This document shows positions 28,494 through 40,000 of a stretch of DNA of 64,000 nt, in pieces. Both the position numbers and the translations under genes were made by a program. Numbering within the stretch: position 1 is the first letter of the stretch; each line of letters starts with the position of its first letter. The notes beneath the pieces were generated by a model. It saw only the letters and a program-made list of their open reading frames with translations. It did not search any database and was not told where the DNA came from. Source of the stretch: Thalassoroseus pseudoceratinae (GTDB lineage Bacteria > Planctomycetota > Planctomycetia > Planctomycetales > Planctomycetaceae); assembly GCF_011634775.1 (NCBI RefSeq), contig NZ_JAALXT010000005.1:679490-743489 (forward strand). Reading direction: 5' to 3'.

Positions 28494-28970
28494 ATGAAGA
28501 TTTTGCTGGCCATCGATGGTTCCCATTGTAGTGAAACCGCGATCAATGAAGTCTGCTCCCGTCCATGGCCGCCGAATACTGAAGTGGAAGTCTTCACAGT
28601 GATTCATGCCACTGTGCCTGCTGTCTACGACCCGTTCTTCGTCGGCTTTGCAATCCACGCAGAACTACTCGAAGAAGAACGCAAGATTGCCCCACAACGT
28701 GCTGACGCAGCCGCAAAGCAAATACGAGAAGCAAGGAGCGATCTCACCGTTTCGATCAAGATTCTGGAGGGATCACCAAAGGTACTCATAGTCGAAGAAG
28801 CTGAACGCTGGGGAGCTGATCTAGTCCTAATCGGCTCCCACGGTTACGGACCGGCGAAACGATTTCTACTAGGATCAGTCTCTCATGCTGTCGTATTGCA
28901 CGCACCCTGTTCGGTTGAAGTTGTACGAAACCGACTGACGCAAGCTGCGACGGAGAATACTGAAAGATAA
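28494..28970 (+). CDS. Universal stress protein (UspA family)
   Basis: A 158-residue cytoplasmic protein with the Usp fold: MKILLAIDGSHCSETAINEV at the N-terminus and the ATP-binding signature GSHGYGPAKRFLLGSVSHAV (G-2x-G-9x-G-S) near residue 118. ATP-binding Usp proteins help cells through starvation, redox and low-oxygen stress. The SD is GGAG seven bases before the ATG at 28494. It follows DsrE on the same strand after a 144-base gap. Confidence 0.9.
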   Translation: MKILLAIDGSHCSETAINEVCSRPWPPNTEVEVFTVIHATVPAVYDPFFVGFAIHAELLEEERKIAPQRADAAAKQIREARSDLTVSIKILEGSPKVLIVEEAERWGADLVLIGSHGYGPAKRFLLGSVSHAVVLHAPCSVEVVRNRLTQAATENTER

Positions 28971-29240
28971 CACTGGCAACACGATGGGAGTCTTCCTTGG
29001 TGTTCAATTTTCCGACGAAGCTGCGAAATCAACGTGAAGCAATTGTCTTACTAAACGGCCCAAAATTCACATAACAGAGAATCATCGCCAATGGATACTG
29101 GTTGTTAGCGTTCGATGCCATTGTGCCATCGATCAAGCTTCTCACAACTTCGACAACCATTTTTCAATACAAATTTCAAACGGACACGCTCGAAATCGAG
29201 AAACCGTATACCTTCTATTACTTTCCAAGAGGAGCAAATC

Positions 29241-29564
29241 ATGCAACAGCAAACCGTCTACACGCCAGAAATGCCTTGGGAGAAGTTAACTGAGTTTCCG
29301 GGCGAAGGGGAAGTCAAAAGACTTCGTGATCAAGGTTCAGGTAAGGGGCGGACGATCCTCGTTCGCCTGCACGCTGGAGGACAAATCACGCCGCATTCGC
29401 ACATCGCAGCAGTCCAGCATTACGTCTTGGAAGGAGAATACGAATCCGAAGGAAAAATCTTCGGGGCTGGAACTTACCGCCTCCTGCCGGGTCACGACGA
29501 TGTGGCTGAGATCTCCACTCAAAACGGAGCCACGATCCTGATGATCTACGACCCAGTTAGCTAA
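29241..29564 (+). CDS. Cupin-domain protein
   Basis: 107 residues from the ATG at 29241, which has AAGAGGAG seven bases upstream. Single cupin barrel: LVRLHAGGQITPHSHIAAVQ (metal-binding histidines in PHSH), HYVLEGEYESEGKIFGAGTY, LLPGHDDVAEI. It resembles ChrR-like anti-sigma cupins and small dioxygenase cupins. Its substrate is unknown. A longer frame from 29115 has no SD and unlikely residues. It is the last intact gene of the redox cluster before the insertion-sequence scar. Confidence 0.85.
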   Translation: MQQQTVYTPEMPWEKLTEFPGEGEVKRLRDQGSGKGRTILVRLHAGGQITPHSHIAAVQHYVLEGEYESEGKIFGAGTYRLLPGHDDVAEISTQNGATILMIYDPVS

Positions 29565-29580
29565 GTTCGATTATTGCAGT

Positions 29581-29956
29581 TTACAGGATGAGTGCGACGG
29601 TGTTGTCCAGGAGTTGTCGGAGTTTTCTCGACCCAGGTCTTCGCAAATGGATTGAGAAAACCTAGTTGCGGATGCTTTGACGTTTGAGCGTCGCAAGCAT
29701 GTCAGCGAATAATGCCTGGAATTTTGGGGGGTACCACAGACATGGCGATGGTTGGTATTCAATGTGACCGTCCTGCACGAACCAGAGAACGATCAGGCTA
29801 TGTCACAGCAGAGCCATGAGGACCGTGCGCTCGACCAATTGAGCCTTCCAACCTTGCGGCCCTTCAAAGCCCAGCAACTGCTTGCTGCTTTGGAAGGTGA
29901 CTTCCGGGCTCCAACGCATGGTATACCACGTGAGATTCTCTTCGGCCTTCGCATCT
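29581..29956 (-). pseudogene. Transposase C-terminal remnant, copy 2 (IS4-like)
   Basis: Minus-strand translation gives EVTFQSSKQLLGFEGPQGWK, HSLIVLWFVQDGHIEY, FADMLATLKRQSIRN and LRQLLDNTVALIL. It has two internal stops, and the frame is cut off at 29956 where an ISL3-like element begins. It is a diverged copy of 7266-7582 in the same orientation. Confidence 0.7.
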
Positions 29957-30714
29957 GTGAACAACGGCCCGATAGTGGCTCTTGGGCAAACTTGGTGAAG
30001 CGGGGTGTATAGAATGGGGTATTGATTGATCTACGACCATGTACCACAGGAGCTTGCGTACGTTGTTACCCGTATTGCCGTCCGACGCGGGATTGCGGTT
30101 GGACCGTGTGGAAATGAATGATGCTCTTGTTAAGTTGCTTCTGAGCCCGTTGGCACTGACCGCCGCTTGCCCCGGCTGTGGACAGCAAACCGGCAGCGTT
30201 CATAGTCGTTACACTTGAACTGCCCGGGACCTACCGATTCAAGGTCGCCCGGTTCGGCTATACCTGACCGTTCGGCGTTTTTTCTGCCGCAACCCCGATT
30301 GTCCGCGTCGCGTCTTCTGCGAACCCACCCCGCAATTACTGGCCAAGCATGCTCACTCGACCACTCGGCTCACCGAGGCGATCGAACTCGTCGAAACATT
30401 TGCAGCCCTGATCCGCAAGTCAACGTGTTTGACTTGGCGGGAATGGCAAGCGAAAGCGCGGGACAGCCCATGTTCGGAGCTGCTGAGATTTGCGGAAGGA
30501 CTGGGAACGCGACCGAAACGCGGTTCAGGCAGCGTCCGACGAGCCTTGGAGCAGTGGACCGGTCGAAGGGCACATCAACCGCTTGAAGACGATCAAACGT
30601 CAAATTTACGGCCGAGCCAGCTTGGCACTCCTCCGAGCCCGAATGATCCGTGCCGGATAATCACACCCCAATTCACCAAGTTTGCCGAAGATCCACTTTC
30701 CGACCGTTGTTCAC
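29957..30714 (+). mobile_element. Decayed ISL3-family insertion sequence with terminal inverted repeats
   Basis: Imperfect inverted repeats of about 52 bases bound the element. The left end (29957-30008) reads GTGAACAACGG...GGCAAACTTGGTGAA, and the right end (30662-30714) is its complement, reading CACCAAGTTTGCC...CCGTTGTTCAC. Between them is a broken ISL3 transposase. The element interrupts the IS4-like remnant, so it arrived later. The element is only 0.76 kb, shorter than a full ISL3 element (about 1.3-1.6 kb), which fits internal deletion. Confidence 0.75.
30039..30660 (+). pseudogene. ISL3-family transposase, internally deleted
   Basis: The zinc-binding N-terminus is clear (AACPGCGQQTGSVHSRYT, a stop, then TARDLPIQGRPVRLYLTVRR, FFCRNPDCPRRVF). 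The C-terminus is also clear (EGHINRLKTIKRQIYGRASL, ALLRARMIRAG). The central catalytic DDE region is largely missing, and the two parts lie in different frames. It cannot be functional. Confidence 0.8.
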
Positions 30715-31080
30715 ACTTGCCGGGTGGGATTCGTACCCACTGGAATCAAACGGCCTTTTCACTGCGCACTGGAGTATTCGGGCTATAGGCCGCCTAAACG
30801 CATCACACTCGAAGAACTTGCGATGATCGCAACTTTTTCGTGATTTCTTTCGGACGTCATCATTTTTTGCGCTTTTTTTTGGCGAAATTGACGCCTTTCG
30901 GGATAGCGGGAAGTGTTCGAAAGTGCGCATTTACAGTGCTTGATGGTTTGCAATGACAGCAAATGTGGGCGAACGAACAATTTCGGGTGAAAATGCTATG
31001 ACGACTCTCAGCTGACCCACCTCGATTTACTCTCAAATCAAACTTTAGCGATCTTCGTTATTTTTCCTGAAAGAGACGTC
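30715..31080. other. Intergenic region upstream of the giant exoprotein
   Basis: No gene seen. A short hairpin TTGCGA-TGA-TCGCAA followed by CTTTTT (30818-30838) could end transcription coming from the left. The remainder is AT-rich and presumably carries the promoter of the giant gene. Confidence 0.4.
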
Positions 31081-34000
31081 ATGGACTTGCGATCCGTTCG
31101 ACGGAAACTCCAGCGGCTCCTTGTGCGTAAACATCGGCCAGTCAAACGTGTACGTAGCAATCCCCACCAAACGAATCTCCCTGCCGTATTGGAACAATTG
31201 GAAGATCGCATTTTGCTCGCCGGTAACCAGTCACCACTTGCCTTGCCTGCCCAGTTTTACGGAACGGAAGAGGCGGACTTGCTCATCACGCTGGGAGGCA
31301 GCGATCCTGATGACGACCCGTTGACCGCTACGATCGCGTCGTTGCCCGCCACGGGGGCCTTGTATCAGGTCAATGATGGCGTCACCCGTGGGGAGGAAAT
31401 CACGGCCCCCAACACGCCGGTTTCAGATGCCTTTCTGCGGGTGATCTTTGTTCCCAGTCAAGCGACCGCCGGTCCGTACGATACATCGTTCCAGTTCCAA
31501 GTGAACGACGGGTTGGTTGACTCCACGGAAGCCGAAGTTTCTCTGCAATCCGCCACGGATACCTACCGAGTTACGCATGTGTCAGCCGAGAGCCCAAACG
31601 CCGAGTTGCAAAATTTAAGCATCACCTCGGCCATTGCCGAGGGCGGCTTCGCCACTCTGTCCGGTGAGATTGTCAATCCAACTCCGGGAGAAGAGATCAC
31701 CGTCACGGTGAACTGGGGCGACCGCAGCACGGCGGAGACATTTACTTACGATGCTGGCACGAGTTCATTCAGCGAGATTCATCGGTATCAGAATGAGAAG
31801 TTTCGATTTCAAGCTCTGACAGTTGAGGCGGCCCAAGACCCAAAGATTGATGCGTTCACTTCGGTGGGTAACGAATTTCTGGTTGCGGCAGGAGAAGATC
31901 ACCAAAGACGACCACAATTTCAACAGGTCGCGACGGATGATGAAGGAAATTCTCTAGTCGTATGGATGAAAAAAGAACGAAAGCCGGGTTCTTCGTACGA
32001 CGAATATCTGATCTACGGTCAGCGTTTCAATGCCATTGGTCTGGCGATGGGAGATAAAATCGAGATCTTCTCGTCAGTGACACCAGTCTCGACGTCACCC
32101 ATCTCATTGGCGGCGACTCCGGATGGTGGTTTTGTCGTCGTCTGGGGCGGCAACTTCGCTTCCGATGACTTGCCGGGCGGCGAACCACACGGTCTTTACG
32201 TGCTGGGTCGGCGTTTGGATGCGACGGGCAATTTGCTCGGCAGCACGTTTCGCATCAATACGTCGGTAATTCCCAAGACGCATGAAATGGGGGGAACTTA
32301 CAGAAGCAACTTTGTGTATTCCCACTCCGTTGCGATGGATGACGCTGGGAATTTCATCGTGATTTGGTCTTATCTCGATGAAATTGGCGGTGATGTGTTC
32401 TATCGGACGGTCCGAGGTCAGCGATACGATGCCGATGGGCACGCAATCGGCGGTGAATTCGAAGTCAACACTCAACCTTCCATTGAAGACCTCTCGCCCG
32501 AGCAGAGTTCGGGAGGAGAGCCTGGAAACTCGACCGCTTCGGTGGTGATGGATGCCGCGGGGAACTTTGTCGTTTTCTGGGGCGACTCGCTAATTGGTTT
32601 AACAGGAGACGACAGCAACGATTGGACGAGAAACAGCCGGGGATTATTGGGGCAACGCTATGATGCCAACGGGGGGCACGTAGGAGATGTGTTTGTCGTG
32701 ACGGAAGACATCCCCGCGGAAATGCAAGTCGCGATGGATGCCACAGGCAACTTAGTTGCCGCTTGGAGATCTTACCAAGGGGAACCCAATTACCAAGAGA
32801 TTCGTGGGCGTCGATTCAGCGTAGAGGGTAGTCCTCTGGGCGAAGTGTTCTCGGTGGCCGATGTAGCGTCGAATGCAGATCATCTCTCGTTGGCCGTGAA
32901 TGATGCCGGGGATTTCGCCGTGAGCTGGTCCGGTCGGTATTCTGTCTCTGGACGCGGCAACAGCTTCCAGGGGGTGATGATCCAGTCGTATGATGCCAAC
33001 GGAATTGCCCAAGGACGCCCGTTTCTCATCAATCCAGTCGATTTAGATGCGTCTGAACGTCCCTATCCCGATGAATCGACGATCGCGATGGATACAGACG
33101 GGAATTTAGTGGTGATCTACCAAAGAGCCTCGCGCCCCTGGAACTTGCACGGCCAATGGTATGCCAAGCGGGAGCCGAGCAATCTGCAAGTGCAAGTCCA
33201 CAATGTCGCCCCGGAATTGGCGCCGCTATGGTTGAGTGCAGACACGATCGACGAGAACGGAAGCGTCGCCGTTGAGGTTAGTTTTGATGATCCTGGAAAC
33301 GATGTCCATTCGATTGAACTCGATTGGGGTGATGGTCATACCGAGCGAGTCGATCTGCCATACGACGGTAAAACGCTCACGCTGGCACATCGATATCCCG
33401 ACGATGGGCTGACCACGCCTGCATCGCGTCAATACACAATTACCGCAACAGTCATCGAGAACATGCTGCTTGAGGTGTCCCGCACCGCGACCGTCACCGT
33501 CAATAACATTGTTCCCGAGATCGACGAAGACCCGACGGAGCAATGGCCGACGAACAGTGGTTCAACGGCCAACGATCCGCAGACCAACGCCACCCGCACC
33601 TATTTGGTCACAATTCTTGATAGCAATGTCGAACTTGAAAACATCTCGGTGACGTCAGCAATCGACGAAGGCGACACCGCAACGCTTACCGGAGAAATTG
33701 TCACCGCCGCTGAACTAAGTGAAGACATCTCAATCACGGTGGATTGGGGTGACAATTCATCGGCAGAGACGTTGACGTTTCCCTTGGGGACCGAATCGTT
33801 CAGTACGTCACACCAGTACCAGAATAACGATGCCCGCCTCCAGTCAAAAACGGAATACCACTCAAGCGATTCCCATCACGTCGGAACCTCCTTCACGACA
33901 ACAGACGTGTTTACTCAGGAGCGATACAACACGGCCTTCCACGGTGTTGTCGTCGATCAATGGGGAACGACGACCGCACTTTGGACGCAAGGCGATCACA

Positions 34001-37000
34001 TTTACGCGCGTCGTTACGATGTGAATAATGAACCACTCGGCGATCGATTCCGAGTCAGCTCTTATCCGACGGATCATAATAACTCTCGCAAGGAAGTTGT
34101 TGCGGCTGTCGATGCTGACGGAAACTTCATGGTTGTGTGGGCCGTGTCTCGCTGGAATTACGATCGGGTCCGAACGTCTTATTCTGATTTGGATGCCCTG
34201 CACGCTCAGCGTTATGACCGGTATGGGCAACCGCTTGGCAGCGAATTTCAACTAGTGGCCGGCCCAGGAAAGTTCAAGGCTACCAAAGCAATCGCGATGG
34301 ATGACGAAGGGAACTTCGCAGTTGTCTGGGAAAGCAACGGGTACTTTCCCGTCAAGACGCAACTTCAATTCCAACGATTTGATGCCAACGGACAGCCTCT
34401 CAGTGAGAGCGTCGAATTACTTGCACTGTCGACTGACCAGGAGGCGGACGTAGCGATCGACGCTGATGGGAACGCCGTCGTCGTTTGGAACAATGGAAGC
34501 CCTTGGTCCAACGGAGTGGCAGGAGACATCTACGCTGCCCGTTTTGATTCCCAGGGCAGGCAGATCGGGGACGATCTTCTGATTCAGGCGAGCGACGCCG
34601 GTGTTGAACGGCTTTTCGAGCCCGAAATCACGATGGATGCCGAAGGGAATTTTATCGTGGCCTGGAAACAGGAAGCATCGACTTTCAAGCCCTCTCGATA
34701 TGACCTCTATGCTCGGCGTTACGATTCCAGTGGTACCCCATTAGGAAGCCCGTTCCGGATCAATCCACTCTACGAGAATTCACAGTTTGTTTATGACTAC
34801 GATATCCTAGTCGACGACGACGGTAGCTTCATTGCGTCTTGGCAAGCTCGGCCTACGTTGACAGACGGCTTTACCCAAAATCGAATTTTCCTCCAACGAT
34901 TTGATGAAAACGGGAGGATGATTGGTCGGACCTTGAATGCGTCGCAGCGAATCAGCACGCTTACTGGGGAATCATTGCATCATTATTACCCATCGGCGGT
35001 GATCGACCAAGAAGGCAATGTGGATGTCTGGTTCTCGAATCATCGAGACTTCTATAGTCTCAGTTGGGCTCCCAGCGACACAACAACTTATGAAGTGCAA
35101 GTCAACAATGTTGCTCCGGTTATCAATCCGTTGGTACTCAGTGCTAACAGCATCAATGAGAATGGAACTGTAACGCTAAACGGCTCGTTCTCAGATCCCG
35201 GTATCGGTGATCGGCATTCAGTGACCATCGATTGGGGCGACGGAACCATCGAGACAATCGCTCAGCCAAGCAGTTCAAAGTCCTTTTCATTCAATCACCA
35301 ATACCTAGACGACCCAGCGGGGAACGGCTCGGCTGAGAACTATGAGATCACGGTCGCGATCACCGACCTGCAATCGGCGCCGGTGACAGCGACCGCTCAT
35401 GTTACGGTCAAGAACGTTACCCCACAGATTCGGGAAGTTATTAGCAGTTCCACGGGATCTGCCCAGGCAGGCGAGAACGAACTGGTGACCGTTCGAGGGA
35501 CGTTCACCGACGTCGGCACGCTAGACACTCACACGGTCACGATCGACTGGGGCGACGGCAACGCCACCAGCCTGACCGAAGACCAAATCGTCTGGAATTC
35601 GTCTCGTGGCAACTACGAATTCACGGGGACCCACACCTATCCGGCCGGCGGCAGCTTTCCTGTAACGATCACGGTCACAGACGACGATCAGGGCCAGGCG
35701 ACGGAAACAGTCACGACGCTCATCAAAGGTGTCGGCTTGTACGATGGCACCCTGTATGTCGTTGATGGATTTTACAATGGAAGCACAACCGATGTTTCCA
35801 GGGTGGTCGTAGATGGAGTCGAAAAACTTCGTGTGACGGCTGACTTTCTGGCTGGCGAAGACTACCGGGATTTCGACATTGCCAACATCGTGGGCATCGA
35901 AATGATCCTGGGTTATCTTGGCGACACGGTGACCATCGCAGACGACGTTTTGATTCCCGCAATCATCGACGCCGGGGACGACGATGATCACATTCGCGGC
36001 GGCGGTGGAAACGATTCCATCGACGGAGGCCGTGGCAGCGACACGATGGAAGGCGGCCCCGGCGACGATATCTACCTCTCTCCAGACCAGAATGATACCT
36101 TCGTTTTTCAGGGCAGTCATCTCGGAGAAGACATCATCGAAGCCGGTGGGGGTACGCATACGCTCGACTTTTCCGGCTTGTTCGGTGGCATCAATCTCGA
36201 CCTCGACACGGGAGATTGGCAGACCCTCAACAATGACCTGAGGTTAAAGCTCGCACAACAATGGACGTCCACATTTGGCACCGTTTATGACGATTTGACT
36301 ATTGGCACTGTCCGAGGAACCGATTACGCAGACGTCATTCACGGCGGGCGATGGGGCTCGTATAATGCCACATTTTATGGACGGGGAGGTAGCGATAGGT
36401 TGATCGCCAGAGGAAGTGAAACCCTAGACGGTGGAGACAACATTGACACTTATGTCTTTGCGCAAGAGTCCAATAATTTCTCAGCTCAAAATAATACGAT
36501 TCTTGCCGGAGGCGGGTATGACATGCTTGACTTCCGGGGGATGGGTGACGGAATCACGATCGATCTCGCCAGCACAGAGCGACAAAACTACAGCAAGAAC
36601 TTGTACTTGACCCTGCAAGAGGGAGCCACGATCGCAAACGTTTACGGCAGTGACTACGACGATGTCATCCTCGGCAATTCGCTGGGCAATCGATTGTATG
36701 GCTATGGTGGAGGCGATGTTTTAGAAGGCCGAACCGGAACGGACCACCTCTGGGCTGGAGTCGACTCGGACGTGGACGCTGTCGTCACACCAGATGGAGC
36801 CGATTTTTATTATCAAATCGCGGATGAAGATTACATTTTCACCAATTTCGCTCTGGATGATGCAAAAAATGGCTACGCGCAGAGCCTCGCGGGGCGATAT
36901 TTCCGAAAACCCGACGATCAGCCTTGGGGAGATGCGAATGAGATTGCCTGGTTTGACCAGGCTCTCGATGGGTCGATTTACTGGCTGGGCGACGGGACAT

Positions 37001-40000
37001 TACACCTGGGCGCGAACGGCACTCGCAACGGGGCAAAGCGGGCTGCCATCGATCACCAAGGCAATGTCTTCGTGGAAGGGAAGTGGAACGGAAGCTCTTA
37101 TGTTCAGCGACTAACACCTGAGGGCCAGTGGTCGACCACTGACGACTTTCAGAAAGGTGCGGATGACAACCTGTATTCTTTGGAGGAGGGGTCGCTTTAC
37201 CGCGATGGTACGGCAGTGAGTGCTTATGGCATCAGCTCATTGGGTTTAGTGGATGGCAATGTGGTGGGGGTCAATCGGCATGGCCGAATTACCTTTGTGG
37301 CACGAAACGACACCTTCTACAGTCTGGACTTTTTAGTCAGTGATAAGGAGGCGGGCCTCCGGCTGCGCACGAAGACAAACGGGGATCAGGCTTGGCTCAC
37401 AAAGTCGGAAAATGTGGTCGCGATGGCTGTCGTTGGAGACAAGATCTTTGAACTCGCGGAGACGGCAGGAGCAAGTGAGCGGCAACTGATTCAGCATAGC
37501 CTCGTAACAACCCAAAAAGCGGTGATCGCATCGGGAGTCATAGCGATGGCGGTCGGGGATGGCTACATTTACTATCTGTTTAGTGAGGATGGCCGCGTCG
37601 AACGCCGCTCAGCCAAGACCGGTGAGGTCACGGTCGATCAATTCGGATACGATTTTGACAACATCTACTTTCCCACGAACTCAATTGGTGGTTTTAGTAT
37701 CATCCATCCGAGTGTCGAACTCGGAATTAGCCTGTTGGATTACCTCCTCTTAGAGATCTCATGGGTGGAAGGCGAAATCGAGCGACTAGATCACTATGTT
37801 AGGAGTTTTGAAGCGAGCGAAGGACTGTACAACACGCTGACGAACGAAATACGCGAGGATTTCGGGTTTACCAGCCGGGCCAACCTCCGGGAAGCGGGTA
37901 GCCTTATCAAAACAAAACGGGAACTGCCCCAAGAGATCGACCATTACAAAAACCTACTTGTTGGTCTCCGCGCAGAGTTTGGTGACCTTCAATCCTACCA
38001 AGCCCAAATTCAAGCAGAGATTGCCAGGAAAGCAAAGTTCGACCGTGAGAAATTAAGGATCGCCGAAGACATCAAGAATGACATCAGACGGCAGATTGAT
38101 CACCTGCCTGGAAACATTAAGGAAGTCACGGTCAACAAAGAGGATTTTGTCTATCGAGAAGATGGCACGATTGAGGGAAAGGCCACGGTCAAGTTAGGCC
38201 ACTCCTGGGGGAAGGTGTGGAACCCGTTCAAGTGGAAGCACGAAAACGTCCAATCACCACTGGTTCAAACTCTTGTCCCGTTCACTTTCGACACCAACAG
38301 TGGTCAAACGACACTCAACTCAATTCCTGTGGACTTTGGGAAGATCGAGAGCCCCGTTAGCTGGTTTAAGGCATCAATCGACATTGGAGTACACGAGGTC
38401 CCGCTGGCTGGGATTAACGCGATCTACCAGGGATACCTTAACGTCATCGATGACTACCACAGAGCTCTTCCCAGCGAAAATGATCTGCAGGATGTGGTCG
38501 CGAAAGCCGAAGCCGCCGGGAGGATCGCTTTGCCGATTGTCCTTCCTTATGCTGTGCCGTATGTCGCGGCCATCGACGCCTTAACCGACGGCGATACACC
38601 TCTGGAAATCACTCCGGAAGAGGCACTGCCAATTGCCGTTCAAGTCGCGACGGGTCCGCTCGGGACACAAATTGGCGGCTACATTGGATTGGCCAGACTA
38701 CTTTTGCCCGGTGATGCCCAGGAGGCGATGAAGGGATTTGAGACAATCGCAAGTTCTTTGACGAATCCCGCAATTGTTGTCGAGTCTCTTCGCGAGCAAC
38801 TATCAAAAATCCAGGGGATCAATTTTGCTTCCGTACAACTGCCAGAGGCGCTGAGAGGGGCCTTGGAGTTCCTAGAGGAGAATCCATTTGATACCAATAC
38901 ATTAGTCGAGGCATTTATCGGAAATGCGACGGGACTGGCATGGTCGTTTGTGGAGGATTTGATTGACGATCGTCTCCCCTATGAACTCTCGGGAACGACG
39001 CATACTTTCCAAATCACTCCGCCGAACGTCCCAGAATTGACGTTTACGGTGAAATTCACGACAAAATCTCACACTGATTTTACAGTGACAACCTGGAGCG
39101 TGAATACCCGCTACAAGGTCGGAATCGCCGACATCAATTATCGGGTTGAAAAAGCTTCTCCCAATGATCAAAAAATTACGAGCCTCCTCGACTTCTCATA
39201 CGACTCGGACACGTTCTATGTTGGAGCAAACGTCGAGATTGATGGAAAACTCCGCTTCGAGGACATCAATTTCGAGATAAAGATCAAGGATGAGGGGAAT
39301 GAGTTTCTCACGTTGACACCGTCGACCGGCTCGCTCACAGTGACGATTCCTGAAAGCGTTTCCACAAACTGGGCGGGGATCAAAGCGGTTTACACCCAAG
39401 TGGATGGTGTCGACCGAGTGGAACTTACAATTCCTGCACAAGACAATGTCACGAAGTTTACGGTCACAACACCGGTGGTCACGGGATATATTCACCTAGC
39501 GGGATTGACCGCAACGCGTGCAGGTACTCAATGGAATTTCGTTCCGAACATCATCGACGATCTTCAAATCGCCAGTCAAGAACAATTGCTCGCCGTCGTG
39601 AGAGAGAAGTTTCCGGAGTTTCCGGACCTCGTATTAAAGAATCTCTCAATCAACTTCGACAATAACGATCTGATCACCGTCAGTTTTGATCCCCTAACGG
39701 CATCGGTCGAGACAGACTATATTTCGGGTGAAGTGACTCTGAGAGGTTTTACAATTGATTTAAAGTCCAGTTCCATGAGTTTGGATTACACACCAAGCCT
39801 AACTCCTAAGTTGGACTTCTTGCTGACTGCTTTCGATACCAGTCTTGAAGAACAATTGATCGAAAAGATCAATAGTTCGGAGGACATCAATCCGAACAAC
39901 ATTTCAGGGATTTTAGATAGCATCCTGGAAGGCGTTCTGGAGAGTATGGGACTTTCTGCTCCTGCATCATTTGGATTGACGACAACCGAATCTCAGAGTG

